Below are positions 8,954 through 17,495 of a stretch of 64,000 nucleotides of DNA, piece after piece. The DNA is taken from assembly GCF_008630495.1 (NCBI RefSeq), contig NZ_VWOJ01000001.1, positions 868,001 through 932,000 on the forward strand. Direction: 5' to 3'. Made by a program: the position numbers and the translations under genes. Each line of letters begins with the position of its first letter. The first letter of the stretch is position 1. The notes below the pieces were generated by a model. The model was given only the letters and a program-made list of their open reading frames with translations. It was not told where the DNA came from and ran no database searches. This DNA comes from Alkalicaulis satelles. GTDB taxonomy: Bacteria > Pseudomonadota > Alphaproteobacteria > Caulobacterales > Maricaulaceae.

Positions 8954-9220
8954 ATGAACAAATCCGAACTCGCCAAAGCCGTCTCTGACAAGGCCGGGAT
9001 CACCCGCGCCCAGGCCGGCGACGCCATCGACGCCTTCATCGACGCCGTCGTGGGCGCCGCCAAGAGCAAGGACACCGTCCAGCTGGCCGGCTTCGGCACT
9101 TTCCACGCCAAGCACCGGGAAGCCCGCGAAGTGCGCAACCCGCGCACCGGCGAAAAGATCAAGGCGAAAGCCAAGACCTCTCTGGCCTTCCGTCCGGCTT
9201 CGGCCCTGAAGGATATCTAA
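8954..9220 (+). CDS. HU-family DNA-binding protein
   Basis: An 88-residue nucleoid protein that bends DNA nonspecifically. The alpha-helical dimerisation half (MNKSELAKAVSDKAGITRAQAG) is followed by the beta-arm signature GFGTFHAKHREAREVRNPRTGE with the conserved Arg-Asn-Pro tip, and the C terminus SLAFRPASALKDI. A GGGGGAT site lies about 7 bases before the ATG. A strong intrinsic terminator follows at 9300. HU rather than IHF is favoured by the arm sequence. Confidence 0.95.
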   Translation: MNKSELAKAVSDKAGITRAQAGDAIDAFIDAVVGAAKSKDTVQLAGFGTFHAKHREAREVRNPRTGEKIKAKAKTSLAFRPASALKDI

Positions 9221-9238
9221 GGCCTGAAGGACATCTAA
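9203..9238 (+). repeat. 18-nt tandem duplication across the HU stop codon
   Basis: The last codons and stop of the HU gene (9203-9220) are followed directly by a second copy (9221-9238) with 16 of 18 bases identical. In frame, the second copy encodes GLKDI and another stop, so it would act as a backup stop if the first were read through. Confidence 0.8.
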
Positions 9239-9299
9239 GGGACGTGTTCAGGGCCAGGCGCGTATCGCCCAGGCCTGCTGACGACCCTTAAGACACAAG

Positions 9300-9328
9300 C
9301 GCCGCCGGATCACTCCGGCGGCGTTTTT
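9300..9328 (+). terminator. Intrinsic terminator of the HU gene
   Basis: A 10-bp perfect GC-rich stem (9300-9309 with 9314-9323), a TCAC loop and a run of five T. Confidence 0.92.
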
Positions 9329-9354
9329 GTTGTGCGGCGCGGATTTATTAGCGC

Positions 9355-9846
9355 TCAGCTCTCTTCCATGATCGCGGTGACCTGAGGCATTACATCCGCC
9401 ATCGCTCTTTCTCCAAGACGCTCCCCGATCATCTGCCCCTCCTCCATGAGGCGGCTCTGACTTTCGATGAAACGCTGTCCCACCGGCGAGCGCATGAAAT
9501 CGGCCAGCTCCGCCAGATCGCTCTGAGTGAAAAGGCGCTTATAGACCACAGCCGTCTCGTCCACGAGTTCCGGGGCCAGACCGAGCATGGCGCTTTCAAT
9601 GAGGGCCATGGCCCGATCCGCCGCCTCGGGGCTGGCCGCGGGCCAGGCTTGCCCCAGACTGGGACGGATCATCGGGATGGTCTGGCGGATGCTGCTTGTA
9701 AACAATTGCTCCACGCCCGCCAGGATGACTACTTCGCGGGCCTGTTCGAGATGCGCGTCCGGTTCATGACCGAAGCCCTCATGCGCCAGCGACCCCGGCG
9801 CCAGCATCACAGCGCACGCGCAGGCCATACTCATGAATTTCAGCAT
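9355..9846 (-). CDS. Exported DUF2059-like protein
   Basis: A ~163-residue protein with a cleavable signal peptide (MLKFMSMACACAVMLAPGSLA). The mature part is helical and carries a pattern typical of DUF2059: VYKRLFTQSDLAELADFMRSP followed by VGQRFIESQSRL. It is presumably periplasmic, with no known function. The start at 9846 is chosen because GAGGGGA stands 6 bases before it; ATGs at 9861 and 9879 are alternatives. It is transcribed towards the HU terminator. Confidence 0.78.
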   Translation of the reverse strand: MLKFMSMACACAVMLAPGSLAHEGFGHEPDAHLEQAREVVILAGVEQLFTSSIRQTIPMIRPSLGQAWPAASPEAADRAMALIESAMLGLAPELVDETAVVYKRLFTQSDLAELADFMRSPVGQRFIESQSRLMEEGQMIGERLGERAMADVMPQVTAIMEES

Positions 9847-9920
9847 GGGAAGTCCCCTCATGAACCTGTTGAGGTTCAATCATAAGGGCGGCGAGGATCG
9901 ACAGATAGCCGGATTCTTCC

Positions 9921-11288
9921 CTACTCCGCCGCGCGGCGCATTCCTTCGGTCGGCTTGAGCGCCTCGGCGATCTGGAAAGCCATTTCGAGGGCCTGGTCGG
10001 CGTTCAGGCGCGGATCACAATGGGTGTGATAGCGGCTGGAGAGATCGGCCTCGGACAGATGTCCTGCGCCGCCCACGCACTCGGTCACGTCCTGGCCGGT
10101 CATCTCGAAATGCACCCCGCCCGGCTCGGCGCCTTCGGCGCGCACGATCTCGATAAAGCTGCGCAGCTCGCCCAGCACACGCTCGAAGGGGCGGGTCTTG
10201 TAGCCATTGGCCGCCTTGATGGTGTTGCCGTGCATGGGATCGCAGGCCCACACCACATTGCGGCCCTCCTCGCGCACCTTGCGCACCAGCGGCGGCAGGC
10301 CTTCGCCTACCTTGTCCGAGCCCATGCGCACATAGAGCACCAGGCGGCCCGCCTCGTCACGCGGATTGAGGATATCGATCAGACGGATCAGCTCATCGGG
10401 GTCCAGCGTGGGGCCGCATTTGAGGCCCACCGGGTTCTCGATGCCGCGCATGTATTCCACATGGGCGCCGTCCGGCTGGCGGGTGCGGTCGCCGATCCAC
10501 ATGAGGTGGGCGGACGTCGCATACCAGCGCCCGGTGGTGTGCTCCATCCGGGTCAGCGCCTCCTCGAATGGCAGGTGCAGGCCTTCATGGCTGGTGAAGA
10601 AGTCCACGCCCTCCAGAGAGGGCGCCGCGTCCGGCGTCACGCCGCAGGCGCGCATGAAGGCCAGCGCCTCGGTGATGCGCGCGGCATAGGCCGCATAGCG
10701 CTCGCCCGCCGGGCTGCCGTCCAGGAAATCCAGCGTCCACTGGTGCACATTGTGCAAATCGGCATAACCGCCGGACGCCAGCGCCCGCAGCAGATTGAGC
10801 GTCGCCGCCGCCTGGTCATAGGCGCGCAAGAGCCGCTCCGGATTGGGCACGCGCGCTTCGGACGTGAAGGCCATGTCATTGATGGAATCGCCGCGATAGC
10901 TGGGCAGCTCCACGCCGTCGATGACTTCAGTGTCGGCCGAGCGCGGCTTGGCGAATTGTCCGGCGATGCGTCCGACTTTCACCACCGGCTTGGCGCTGGC
11001 GAAGGTCATCACCACCGCCATCTGCAGCAGGACGCGGAAGGTGTCGCGCACGGTCTCGGCGGAAAACTCCTTGAAGCTTTCCGCGCAATCGCCGCCCTGC
11101 AGCAGGAAGGCCTGACCGGTCGCCACATTGGCCAGCTGGCGCTTGAGGCGCTTGACCTCGCCGGCGAACACCAGGGGCGGACGCCGGGCGAGCTCGGTCT
11201 CCACCCGCTTGATCCCGAGCGCGTCGGGATAATTGGGCAATTGCTTGACGGGCTTGGCTCTCCAGCTGTCAGGCGTCCAGGCGGTCAT
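9921..11288 (-). CDS. aroG: 3-deoxy-7-phosphoheptulonate synthase, class II
   Basis: The first step of the shikimate pathway: condenses phosphoenolpyruvate and erythrose 4-phosphate. The plant/mycobacterial class II signatures are present: [11 protein letters not shown] (metal-binding Cys), [41 protein letters not shown] and [12 protein letters not shown]. With the start at 11288 ([18 protein letters not shown]) the protein has 455 residues, as usual for the family; a longer form starting at 11348 would add residues with no match to the domain. No leader peptide is visible in front of it, unlike pheA at 35144. Confidence 0.95.
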   Translation of the reverse strand: MTAWTPDSWRAKPVKQLPNYPDALGIKRVETELARRPPLVFAGEVKRLKRQLANVATGQAFLLQGGDCAESFKEFSAETVRDTFRVLLQMAVVMTFASAKPVVKVGRIAGQFAKPRSADTEVIDGVELPSYRGDSINDMAFTSEARVPNPERLLRAYDQAAATLNLLRALASGGYADLHNVHQWTLDFLDGSPAGERYAAYAARITEALAFMRACGVTPDAAPSLEGVDFFTSHEGLHLPFEEALTRMEHTTGRWYATSAHLMWIGDRTRQPDGAHVEYMRGIENPVGLKCGPTLDPDELIRLIDILNPRDEAGRLVLYVRMGSDKVGEGLPPLVRKVREEGRNVVWACDPMHGNTIKAANGYKTRPFERVLGELRSFIEIVRAEGAEPGGVHFEMTGQDVTECVGGAGHLSEADLSSRYHTHCDPRLNADQALEMAFQIAEALKPTEGMRRAAE

Positions 11289-11431
11289 GGTCTCAGGCTT
11301 TCGTTCTGTTGTCCGGTCAATACGCGGATTATTCACAATGGCGCTCATGTTGCGGCGCGGCAAGGGCGCGCGCCGCTACGCCGCAGCCGGACGCGCGCGC
11401 CTGTGGCGCCTCAGCCGCAATGGCCCGGGCG

Positions 11432-11893
11432 CTATCCCAGCTTCAGGGCGGTGCGCACGAACACCTGGCGCATGGCGATATTGGAGATCAGGCGCGCCAC
11501 GCCGGGCAAGCCTGACAGGCGCTCGCGGTGAACGCGCTCATAATCGCGCGCATCGCGCACCATCAGGCGCAACAGATAATCCTCGGCCCCGGTGGTGAGA
11601 TAGCACTCCATGACCTCGTCCACCCCGGCCACGGCGCGCTCGAAGCGCTCCAGCGTCTCGCGCTTCTGGTTCTCCAGCGTGACCAGCACGATCACCGTCA
11701 GTCCCCGGCCCACCGCCTCGGCGTCGAGCAGCGCGGCATAGCCGGTGATGATCCCGCCCGCCTCCAGCGCCCTGACCCGCCGGTGACAGGCCGAGGCCGA
11801 CAGGCCGGCCCGTTCGGCCAGCTCGGCATTGGAGATACGCCCCTCGCGCTGCAGGGCGTCCAGGATCACCGCATCAATCGCATCCAGCCGCAT
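11432..11893 (-). CDS. Lrp/AsnC-family transcriptional regulator
   Basis: A 153-residue feast/famine regulator: N-terminal helix-turn-helix (LDAIDAVILDALQREGRISNAELAERAGLSASACHRRVRAL, split here at residues 3-45) and C-terminal RAM ligand-binding domain from about residue 65, with YLTTGAEDYLLRL. The start at 11893 has AAGGGTGA in front. It is divergent from alanine dehydrogenase across a ~200-bp region. In other alphaproteobacteria and mycobacteria such a neighbour activates ald in response to alanine; I infer the same role here. Confidence 0.93.
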   Translation of the reverse strand: MRLDAIDAVILDALQREGRISNAELAERAGLSASACHRRVRALEAGGIITGYAALLDAEAVGRGLTVIVLVTLENQKRETLERFERAVAGVDEVMECYLTTGAEDYLLRLMVRDARDYERVHRERLSGLPGVARLISNIAMRQVFVRTALKLG

Positions 11894-11949
11894 GAAGTCA
11901 CCCTTGCAATCTTCCGCCGCGCCGAGCGATCCGGACGCGTCAACTCTGG

Positions 11950-12046
11950 CGCAATCATCGCACTTTCGTACCATTGCGCAAGATTATTCGATGATCATGC
12001 TTTGACTTGCGGGAAACAGCGCGCCGGATGTATTTTCCGCGCAATT
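11950..12046. promoter_or_regulatory. Shared lrp-ald control region with repeated GCGCAA half-sites
   Basis: The divergent intergenic DNA holds GCGCAA words at 11950, 11977 (as the palindrome TTGCGCAA, 11975-11982) and 12040, with an AT-rich stretch between. A TTGACT at 12003-12008 could be a -35 element for ald, but no well-spaced -10 is seen. The half-sites are candidate binding sites for the adjacent Lrp-type regulator. Confidence 0.4.
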
Positions 12047-12093
12047 TCACACCAAGGCGCGCCATCAGGTGCGCGCACCCGGGAGGCTTCCAC

Positions 12094-13212
12094 ATGCGCA
12101 TTGGCGTTCCGTCCGAGATCAAGGTTCACGAATACCGCGTCGGCCTCACGCCCAACGGGGCGCGCGAGCTGGCCGCTCACGGCCATGAGGTGTTCGTCCA
12201 ATCCGGCGCAGGCCTGGGCGCGGGCTTCACGGATGCGGAATACCAGGCGGCCGGCGCGCAGATGCTGCCCGACGCCAAATCCGTGTTCGAGACCGCCGAG
12301 CTGATCGTCAAGGTCAAGGAGCCCCAGCCCTCCGAAACCGCCATGCTGACGAAAGACCATGTGCTGTTCACCTATCTGCACCTGGCGCCGGACCCGGTGC
12401 AGGCCGAAGGGCTTCGCAAATCGGGCTGCATCGCCATCGCCTACGAGACCGTGACCGACGCCCGGGGGCGCCTGCCCCTCTTGCAGCCCATGTCGGAAGT
12501 CGCCGGGCGCATGAGCGTGCAGGTGGGCGCGCTGGCGTTGCAGAAATCCAATGGCGGGCGCGGCGTGCTGCTGGGCGGCGTGCCGGGCGTCACCCCGGCC
12601 AAGGTGGTGATCCTGGGCGCGGGCGTGTCGGGCAGCCATGCCGCCGAGATGGCGCTGGGCCTGCGCGCCGACGTAACGATCCTCGACCGCTCCATCCCCA
12701 AGCTGGCCGAGACCGACCAGTTCTTCCGCGGCGCGGTGAAGACGCGCTTTTCCACGCAAGGCGCCGTGGCCGAGGAAATCGCCGGCGCCGATCTGGTGAT
12801 CGGCGCGGTGCTGGTGCCCGGCGCCGCCGCGCCCAAGCTGGTCACCCGCGCCATGCTCAAGACCATGAAGGAAGGCGCGGTGCTGGTCGATATCGCCATT
12901 GACCAGGGCGGGTGTTTCGAGACCTCGCGCGCCACCACCCACCAGGACCCCACCTATATCGTGGACGGCATCGTGCATTATTGCGTCGCCAACATGCCTG
13001 GCGCCGTGGCGCGCACCTCCACCCTGGCCCTGACCAACGCCACCTTGCCCTTCACCCTGGCGCTGGCCGACAAGGGCGCGGTCAAGGCGCTCAATGACGA
13101 CATCCACCTGGCCCGCGGCCTCAACGTCGCCGGCGGCGAAATCGCCTATGAGCCGGTGGCCAAGGATCTGGGCGCGCGTTTCGTGAAGCCGGACTGGCTG
13201 ACAGTGATTTAG
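12094..13212 (+). CDS. ald: Alanine dehydrogenase
   Basis: NAD-dependent oxidative deamination of L-alanine to pyruvate and ammonia, in the cytoplasm. The 372-residue length is exactly usual. Hallmarks: MRIGVPSEIKVHEYRVGLTP at the N terminus, the pyruvate-site lysine region LIVKVKEPQPSE, the Rossmann motif ILGAGVSGSHAAEMALGLRADVTILDR around residue 172, and HYCVANMPGAVARTST. GGGAGG precedes the ATG by 7 bases. It is divergent from the Lrp-type gene, the probable regulator. Confidence 0.96.
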   Translation: MRIGVPSEIKVHEYRVGLTPNGARELAAHGHEVFVQSGAGLGAGFTDAEYQAAGAQMLPDAKSVFETAELIVKVKEPQPSETAMLTKDHVLFTYLHLAPDPVQAEGLRKSGCIAIAYETVTDARGRLPLLQPMSEVAGRMSVQVGALALQKSNGGRGVLLGGVPGVTPAKVVILGAGVSGSHAAEMALGLRADVTILDRSIPKLAETDQFFRGAVKTRFSTQGAVAEEIAGADLVIGAVLVPGAAAPKLVTRAMLKTMKEGAVLVDIAIDQGGCFETSRATTHQDPTYIVDGIVHYCVANMPGAVARTSTLALTNATLPFTLALADKGAVKALNDDIHLARGLNVAGGEIAYEPVAKDLGARFVKPDWLTVI

Positions 13213-13229
13213 GGGGCTTCGTCAGTTTC

Positions 13230-13388
13230 CCCTCCCCTCGGTGGGGAGGGTCTAACGCTGCACTCCACCTGCTTTCCCGGAATTTGCGCAGCAAATGTCC
13301 GGGACCCATCCCCGGAAATCTCCAACTGCCTTAGCGGCTGCAGATGTTTGGTGGATGGGTCCCGGATCGGCTGCGCCGTCCGGGAAGG
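13230..13388. repeat. Intergenic palindromic element (REP-like)
   Basis: The 283-base gap between ald and the sulfurtransferase holds two structures. A perfect 8-bp GC hairpin (13230-13237 with 13243-13250) has no T-run. A large imperfect inverted repeat follows, with arms 13272-13310 and 13353-13387; the matched blocks are GGATGGGTCCCGGA, GCTGCGC and TCCGGGAA. It does not encode a protein. The form fits a dispersed intergenic palindrome; only one copy lies in the window. Confidence 0.6.
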
Positions 13389-13495
13389 CAGGGTTGGAAG
13401 AAATCTCTCCCCCTCCATGAGAAGCCCCACAAATCCCGCTAGCCGCGCACGCCGGTCCTGATAGGCTATCCCTCAATACAAGAGGGGAATCGCGG

Positions 13496-14326
13496 ATGAT
13501 CGAGCCGGTGTCCATCAGTGCGGTGCAGGCGCTGGCCGAGACCGATCCGGTGTTTGTGGACGCCACCTGGTTCATGCCCGGCGCCGGGCGCACGGGCGCC
13601 GAGGCCTATGCCGCGCGGCGCCTGCCTGGGGCGATCTTCTTCGACATTGATCAGGTGTGCGATCCCACCAGCCCCCTGCCCCATATGGCGCCGGGTTCGG
13701 CGGTGTTTGCGCGCTGGCTGGCCGCTAACGGCCTCAATGGTGATGGCCGGTTCATCGTTTATGACCAGAACGGCTATGCGGCGTCGGCGCGCGTCTGGTG
13801 GACGCTGCGCCGGTTCGGATGCGATGTGCGCATCCTGGATGGCGGGCTGGAAGCCTGGCGTAAATCGGGCGGTTCGCTGGAGACCGGCCATGTCCCGCCG
13901 CGCGCGAAGGCGCTGGAGCGCATGCCGCGCCTGATCCGCGATGACGCGGTGAGCTGGGCGGACGTGCTCCATCATGTGAACGCCAGGGACGCCCTGATCG
14001 TGGACGCGCGCTCGCCGGGGCGGTTCGCCGGAACCGAGCCGGAACCGCGCGCGGGCCTGGCTTCCGGGCGCATTCCCGGATCGGTCAATCTGCCCTTCCA
14101 GAGCGTGATCGGCGCGGACGGCAAGCTCCTGAAGGAGGATGCGCTTAAACGCGTCCTGCCCGATGTGAGCCGCGAGCGGCGGATCATCACCAGCTGCGGC
14201 TCAGGCGTGACGGCCGCCACCCTCTACGCCGCCTTCATCACCGGGGGCTTTCGCGATGTGCGCCTGTATGACGGCAGCTGGGCCGACTGGGGCGCGCGCG
14301 CCGATCTGCCGGTGGAGAGGGGCTGA
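13496..14326 (+). CDS. sseA: 3-mercaptopyruvate/thiosulfate sulfurtransferase
   Basis: A 276-residue tandem rhodanese: an inactive N-terminal domain (about 5-120) and a C-terminal catalytic domain (about 150-272). The active-site loop is TSCGSGVTA with the persulfide-forming Cys at 234; the CG[S/T]GVTA form is typical of 3-mercaptopyruvate sulfurtransferases, giving pyruvate and a bound persulfide. Other family marks are VDATWFMPG near the start and LPGAIFFDIDQVCD. GAGGGG is 9 bases before the ATG. A single gene. Confidence 0.92.
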   Translation: MIEPVSISAVQALAETDPVFVDATWFMPGAGRTGAEAYAARRLPGAIFFDIDQVCDPTSPLPHMAPGSAVFARWLAANGLNGDGRFIVYDQNGYAASARVWWTLRRFGCDVRILDGGLEAWRKSGGSLETGHVPPRAKALERMPRLIRDDAVSWADVLHHVNARDALIVDARSPGRFAGTEPEPRAGLASGRIPGSVNLPFQSVIGADGKLLKEDALKRVLPDVSRERRIITSCGSGVTAATLYAAFITGGFRDVRLYDGSWADWGARADLPVERG

Positions 14327-14417
14327 GGGCCGGAGTGCGTCCAAGGGCTTTCCCTGCTCTCAAACCGCGCTAGCTTGGCGGCAAACACTGTTCACTCATT
14401 TTCCGGGGAGGCCCTGC

Positions 14418-15383
14418 ATGGCGGGACTGGACATTCTCAAAGGAAAGCTCAGCGTGCCGGTGATCGGCGCGCCGCTCTTCATCATCTCCAACCCCAAGCT
14501 GGTCATCGCCCAGTGCAAGGCGGGGGTGGTGGGATCTTTCCCCGCCCTCAACGCCCGCCCGCAAAGCCAGCTCGACGAGTGGCTGGACGAGATCACGTCC
14601 GAGCTCGACAGCTATAACAAGGCCAATCCCGACAAGCCTGCGGCGCCGTTCGCGGTGAACCAGATCGTGCACCGGTCCAATGACCGGCTGGAGGCCGATC
14701 TCGCAACCTGCGCCAAGTACAAGGTGCCGCTGGTGATCACCTCGCTGGGCGCGCGCGAGGAGCTCAATCAGGCCGTCCACAGCTGGGGCGGCAAGACGCT
14801 GCACGACATCATCAATATCAAATTCGCCCACAAGGCGCTGGAAAAGGGCGCGGACGGGCTGATCCCGGTGTGCACCGGCGCGGGCGGGCATGCGGGCGTG
14901 ATGTCGCCCTTCGCCCTGGTGAGCGAGATCCGCGAGTTCTTTGACGGACCCGTCGCCCTGTCAGGCTCCATCGCCACAGGCGCCGGCGTGCTGGCGGCCC
15001 AGGCCATGGGCGCCGACTACGCCTATATCGGCTCGGCCTTCATCGCCACGGAAGAAGCGCGCTGCGGCGAGGACTACAAGCAGGGCATTGTGGACGGGAC
15101 GGCCGACGACATCGTCTACACAAACCTCTTCACCGGCATTCACGGCAATTATCTGCGCCGCTCCATCGAACAGGCCGGACTGGACCCCGACAAGCTGCCC
15201 GAAAGCGATCCGTCGGCGATGAATTTCGGCTCGGGCGGCAATAGCGCGGCCAAGGCGTGGAAGGATATCTGGGGCTCGGGCCAGGGCATTGGCGCGGTCA
15301 AGGCGATCCAGAGCGCCGGCGGGTATGTGAGCCAGCTTCAGGCCGAATACGAGGCGGCCAAGGCCCGGCTGATGAGCCTCTAA
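14418..15383 (+). CDS. Nitronate monooxygenase family flavoprotein
   Basis: An FMN-dependent TIM-barrel enzyme of the 2-nitropropane dioxygenase family, which oxidises toxic propionate 3-nitronate. Key stretches: IGAPLFIISNPKLVIAQCKAG at the N terminus (split: APLFII, residues 17-22), the FMN phosphate loops CTGAGGHAG and SGSIATGAGVLAAQAMGADY, and the following IGSAF. The 321-residue length is usual. The start at 14418 is set by GGGGAGG 6 bases upstream. Followed by a bidirectional terminator. Confidence 0.92.
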   Translation: MAGLDILKGKLSVPVIGAPLFIISNPKLVIAQCKAGVVGSFPALNARPQSQLDEWLDEITSELDSYNKANPDKPAAPFAVNQIVHRSNDRLEADLATCAKYKVPLVITSLGAREELNQAVHSWGGKTLHDIINIKFAHKALEKGADGLIPVCTGAGGHAGVMSPFALVSEIREFFDGPVALSGSIATGAGVLAAQAMGADYAYIGSAFIATEEARCGEDYKQGIVDGTADDIVYTNLFTGIHGNYLRRSIEQAGLDPDKLPESDPSAMNFGSGGNSAAKAWKDIWGSGQGIGAVKAIQSAGGYVSQLQAEYEAAKARLMSL

Positions 15384-15407
15384 GGCTGGCCGACACCTGA
15401 CAAGACA

Positions 15408-15438
15408 AAGCCCCGGCGCATCAGCGCCGGGGCTTTTT
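15408..15438. terminator. Bidirectional terminator between nitronate monooxygenase and phosphoesterase genes
   Basis: An 11-bp perfect stem (15409-15419 with 15424-15434), ATCA loop, T-run on the right (15434-15438) and A-run on the left (15407-15409), so it can stop transcription of both converging genes. Confidence 0.9.
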
Positions 15439-15460
15439 CATGCGCGGCAGGCGTCCCTGC

Positions 15461-17377
15461 CTAGTCCCACAGCTCCGCGCGCCAGCGGCGGGGCGGGCGC
15501 TGGCTGCGCACTTCCACCACCAGCGTGTCGGTGAACACCAGGCCATTGCGGTCGGTGCTGGTCACCGCGATGCGGTGCACGCCTTCAGGCAGTTCAGGCA
15601 GGCGCGCGCGCCACAAATGCATGTTGCGCTCGGCCACGGCGCGCTGGGGCTGGGGCGCCGACGGGCCAAAGCGCGAGCCGCGGAACAGCTCGTGGCCTTG
15701 CGCGCGCTCATCGCCCGAGCGGCTCTCCAGCGCATAGCGGCCCACCGAAGCCTGGCGCTGCACGGCGAAGGGATCGGCCCATTCAGCGCCGATGCGAGCC
15801 GCTTCGCCTGCGCCTTCCTGGGTGCGCTCCAGAATCAGGGTCTCGCCGCCGGGTAGGCGCGCGCTGACGCGGGTTTCAGCCGATCCGGCCCAGACATTGG
15901 CGGTCAGCCACACCCCGCCGGCGAAATCGTCCGCCGTCAGGAGCCGCGTATCGGGCAGGTCATTGATCGAGGCCGGCGGGACGGAATCGCGCTCGCGCCA
16001 GTCCTCGCCCACCCATTCGGCGATCGTCTCGAACCAGTCGCGGAAGGCGGGCGTGTTGAGCCCCACCCACTGGCCGCGGCGCGGATCGATGCGCGCGCCG
16101 ATATAACGCTCCACATAGTCCGCACCCTCGAAGTCGAGACGCAGATGGCCCATCGGAGCGCCCATGCGCTGCAGCGCCATGGGCACGCCATCGACGTTGA
16201 AATCGCCCTGATACCAGGCGCCCGAAGCCGCCCCGGCGATGATGTGGCGGAAGGGCAAGGGCCCGATTCCGGTCTGTTCGGCCCAGCCTTCGAAAATCTG
16301 GCCCGGCGCGTGGTTCTCGGTGGTGTGGGTGTGGCCCGAGATCGACAGCGCCTCGCGGCCTTCCAAGAGGGCGTGGATCTCCGCCGCATTGTCGGTCTGG
16401 TGGCGGTCGCTGGTCGCGTCCACGAAGGAGACGAACGGAATGTGGTGGGCGAGCACCACGAGCCGGTCCTCCGGCGTATGCTCCAGCAGACCGGAGAGCC
16501 AGCTCATCTGGGTCTCGGAGACGATGCCGTTATAGAAGGGGCGTTCTCCGCCGCACCAGTCGCGGCCCGCCTGGCAAGGATAATCGACATTGTCGAGCAC
16601 CACGAAGAGCACCTGCCCCATCTCGAAGGCGTAATAGTTCGGGCCGACGATGCGGCGCCAGCTATCGGCCTTGTCGGCATTGGTGCGGGCGTCGAAATCG
16701 ATGTCGTGATTGCCCACCACCAGCCATTGCGGCGCATTGGCCGTGGCGGTGACTTCCAGGAGGCGGTCAAGCAGGCCCAGATCATCGCCCACCACATCGC
16801 CCGCCAGGATCAGGCAATCGCTGGATGAAAAGCCCGCCTCGATCAGGTCCGCCGTCACACCGTCGCGCAGATAGCCGATCTCGTCATTGGAATAGGTCTG
16901 GGGGTCGGCCAGCACGGCGCAAGTGAAGGCCTGCCCCGCCGCGCCCTCGCGGATCAGCGGGAAATTGACCGCTTCAGGCGCCGGGCCGGTGTCTTCCAGC
17001 CCGCCAAAGCGCAGCTCATTGCCCGTGCCGCCGGGCTTGTGGGTGTAGAAGAACTGAGGGACCAGGCGGTGATCGGTTGGCACGCGCCAGCCCGAAGGCT
17101 GCACGATGGTCAGGTCCATGTCGTCACGCACGGCGATTTCATAGGCGCCGTTTTCATCGGTGCGCACCCAGTCGAGACCGTTGGAGACCAGAACCCCGGC
17201 CACCCCCGCCTCGCCCGCATCGCGCACGCCATTGCGGTTGGCGTCCTCGAACACAACCCCGCGAATAGTCTCGCCGCCCGCGCCCGGATTGATCACTTGC
17301 GGCGCCGCCTCCCAGCGGTCAGCCTGCGCAGCCCCCGTCAGGGCGGCCCCCAGGGCCAGAACCAGAACCAGACGCAT
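15461..17377 (-). CDS. Secreted calcineurin-like phosphoesterase with N-terminal SdrD/B-like domain
   Basis: A 638-residue exported metallophosphoesterase. It starts with a signal peptide (MRLVLVLALGAALTGAAQA); the third of three consecutive ATGs is chosen because GGGAGG is optimally spaced from it. Residues ~35-100 form a beta domain with GVVFEDANRNGVRDAGE (SdrD/B or MetallophosN-like). The catalytic domain (about 150-400) has the five metal-binding blocks: AVLADPQ, LAGDVVGDD, VVGNHDIDF, LAHHIPFVS and SGHTHTTE. A C-terminal beta domain follows (MetallophosC type). The substrate is unknown; periplasmic phosphate scavenging is possible. Confidence 0.92.
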   Translation of the reverse strand: MRLVLVLALGAALTGAAQADRWEAAPQVINPGAGGETIRGVVFEDANRNGVRDAGEAGVAGVLVSNGLDWVRTDENGAYEIAVRDDMDLTIVQPSGWRVPTDHRLVPQFFYTHKPGGTGNELRFGGLEDTGPAPEAVNFPLIREGAAGQAFTCAVLADPQTYSNDEIGYLRDGVTADLIEAGFSSSDCLILAGDVVGDDLGLLDRLLEVTATANAPQWLVVGNHDIDFDARTNADKADSWRRIVGPNYYAFEMGQVLFVVLDNVDYPCQAGRDWCGGERPFYNGIVSETQMSWLSGLLEHTPEDRLVVLAHHIPFVSFVDATSDRHQTDNAAEIHALLEGREALSISGHTHTTENHAPGQIFEGWAEQTGIGPLPFRHIIAGAASGAWYQGDFNVDGVPMALQRMGAPMGHLRLDFEGADYVERYIGARIDPRRGQWVGLNTPAFRDWFETIAEWVGEDWRERDSVPPASINDLPDTRLLTADDFAGGVWLTANVWAGSAETRVSARLPGGETLILERTQEGAGEAARIGAEWADPFAVQRQASVGRYALESRSGDERAQGHELFRGSRFGPSAPQPQRAVAERNMHLWRARLPELPEGVHRIAVTSTDRNGLVFTDTLVVEVRSQRPPRRWRAELWD

Positions 17378-17495
17378 CATCATCCTCCCGTATGAAACTG
17401 AAGTGTGGGCTAGCAGGGCAGATTGACATCTCCATGACAAGGACCGTCCCGGGACCACTACCCGCCCGCAAGCGGCCTTGGCGCGGGCGGGGGGA

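Noticed and set aside
10020-11531. 503-residue plus-strand frame opposite DAHP synthase
   Set aside because: No family features, and it covers a gene with all class II DAHP synthase motifs.
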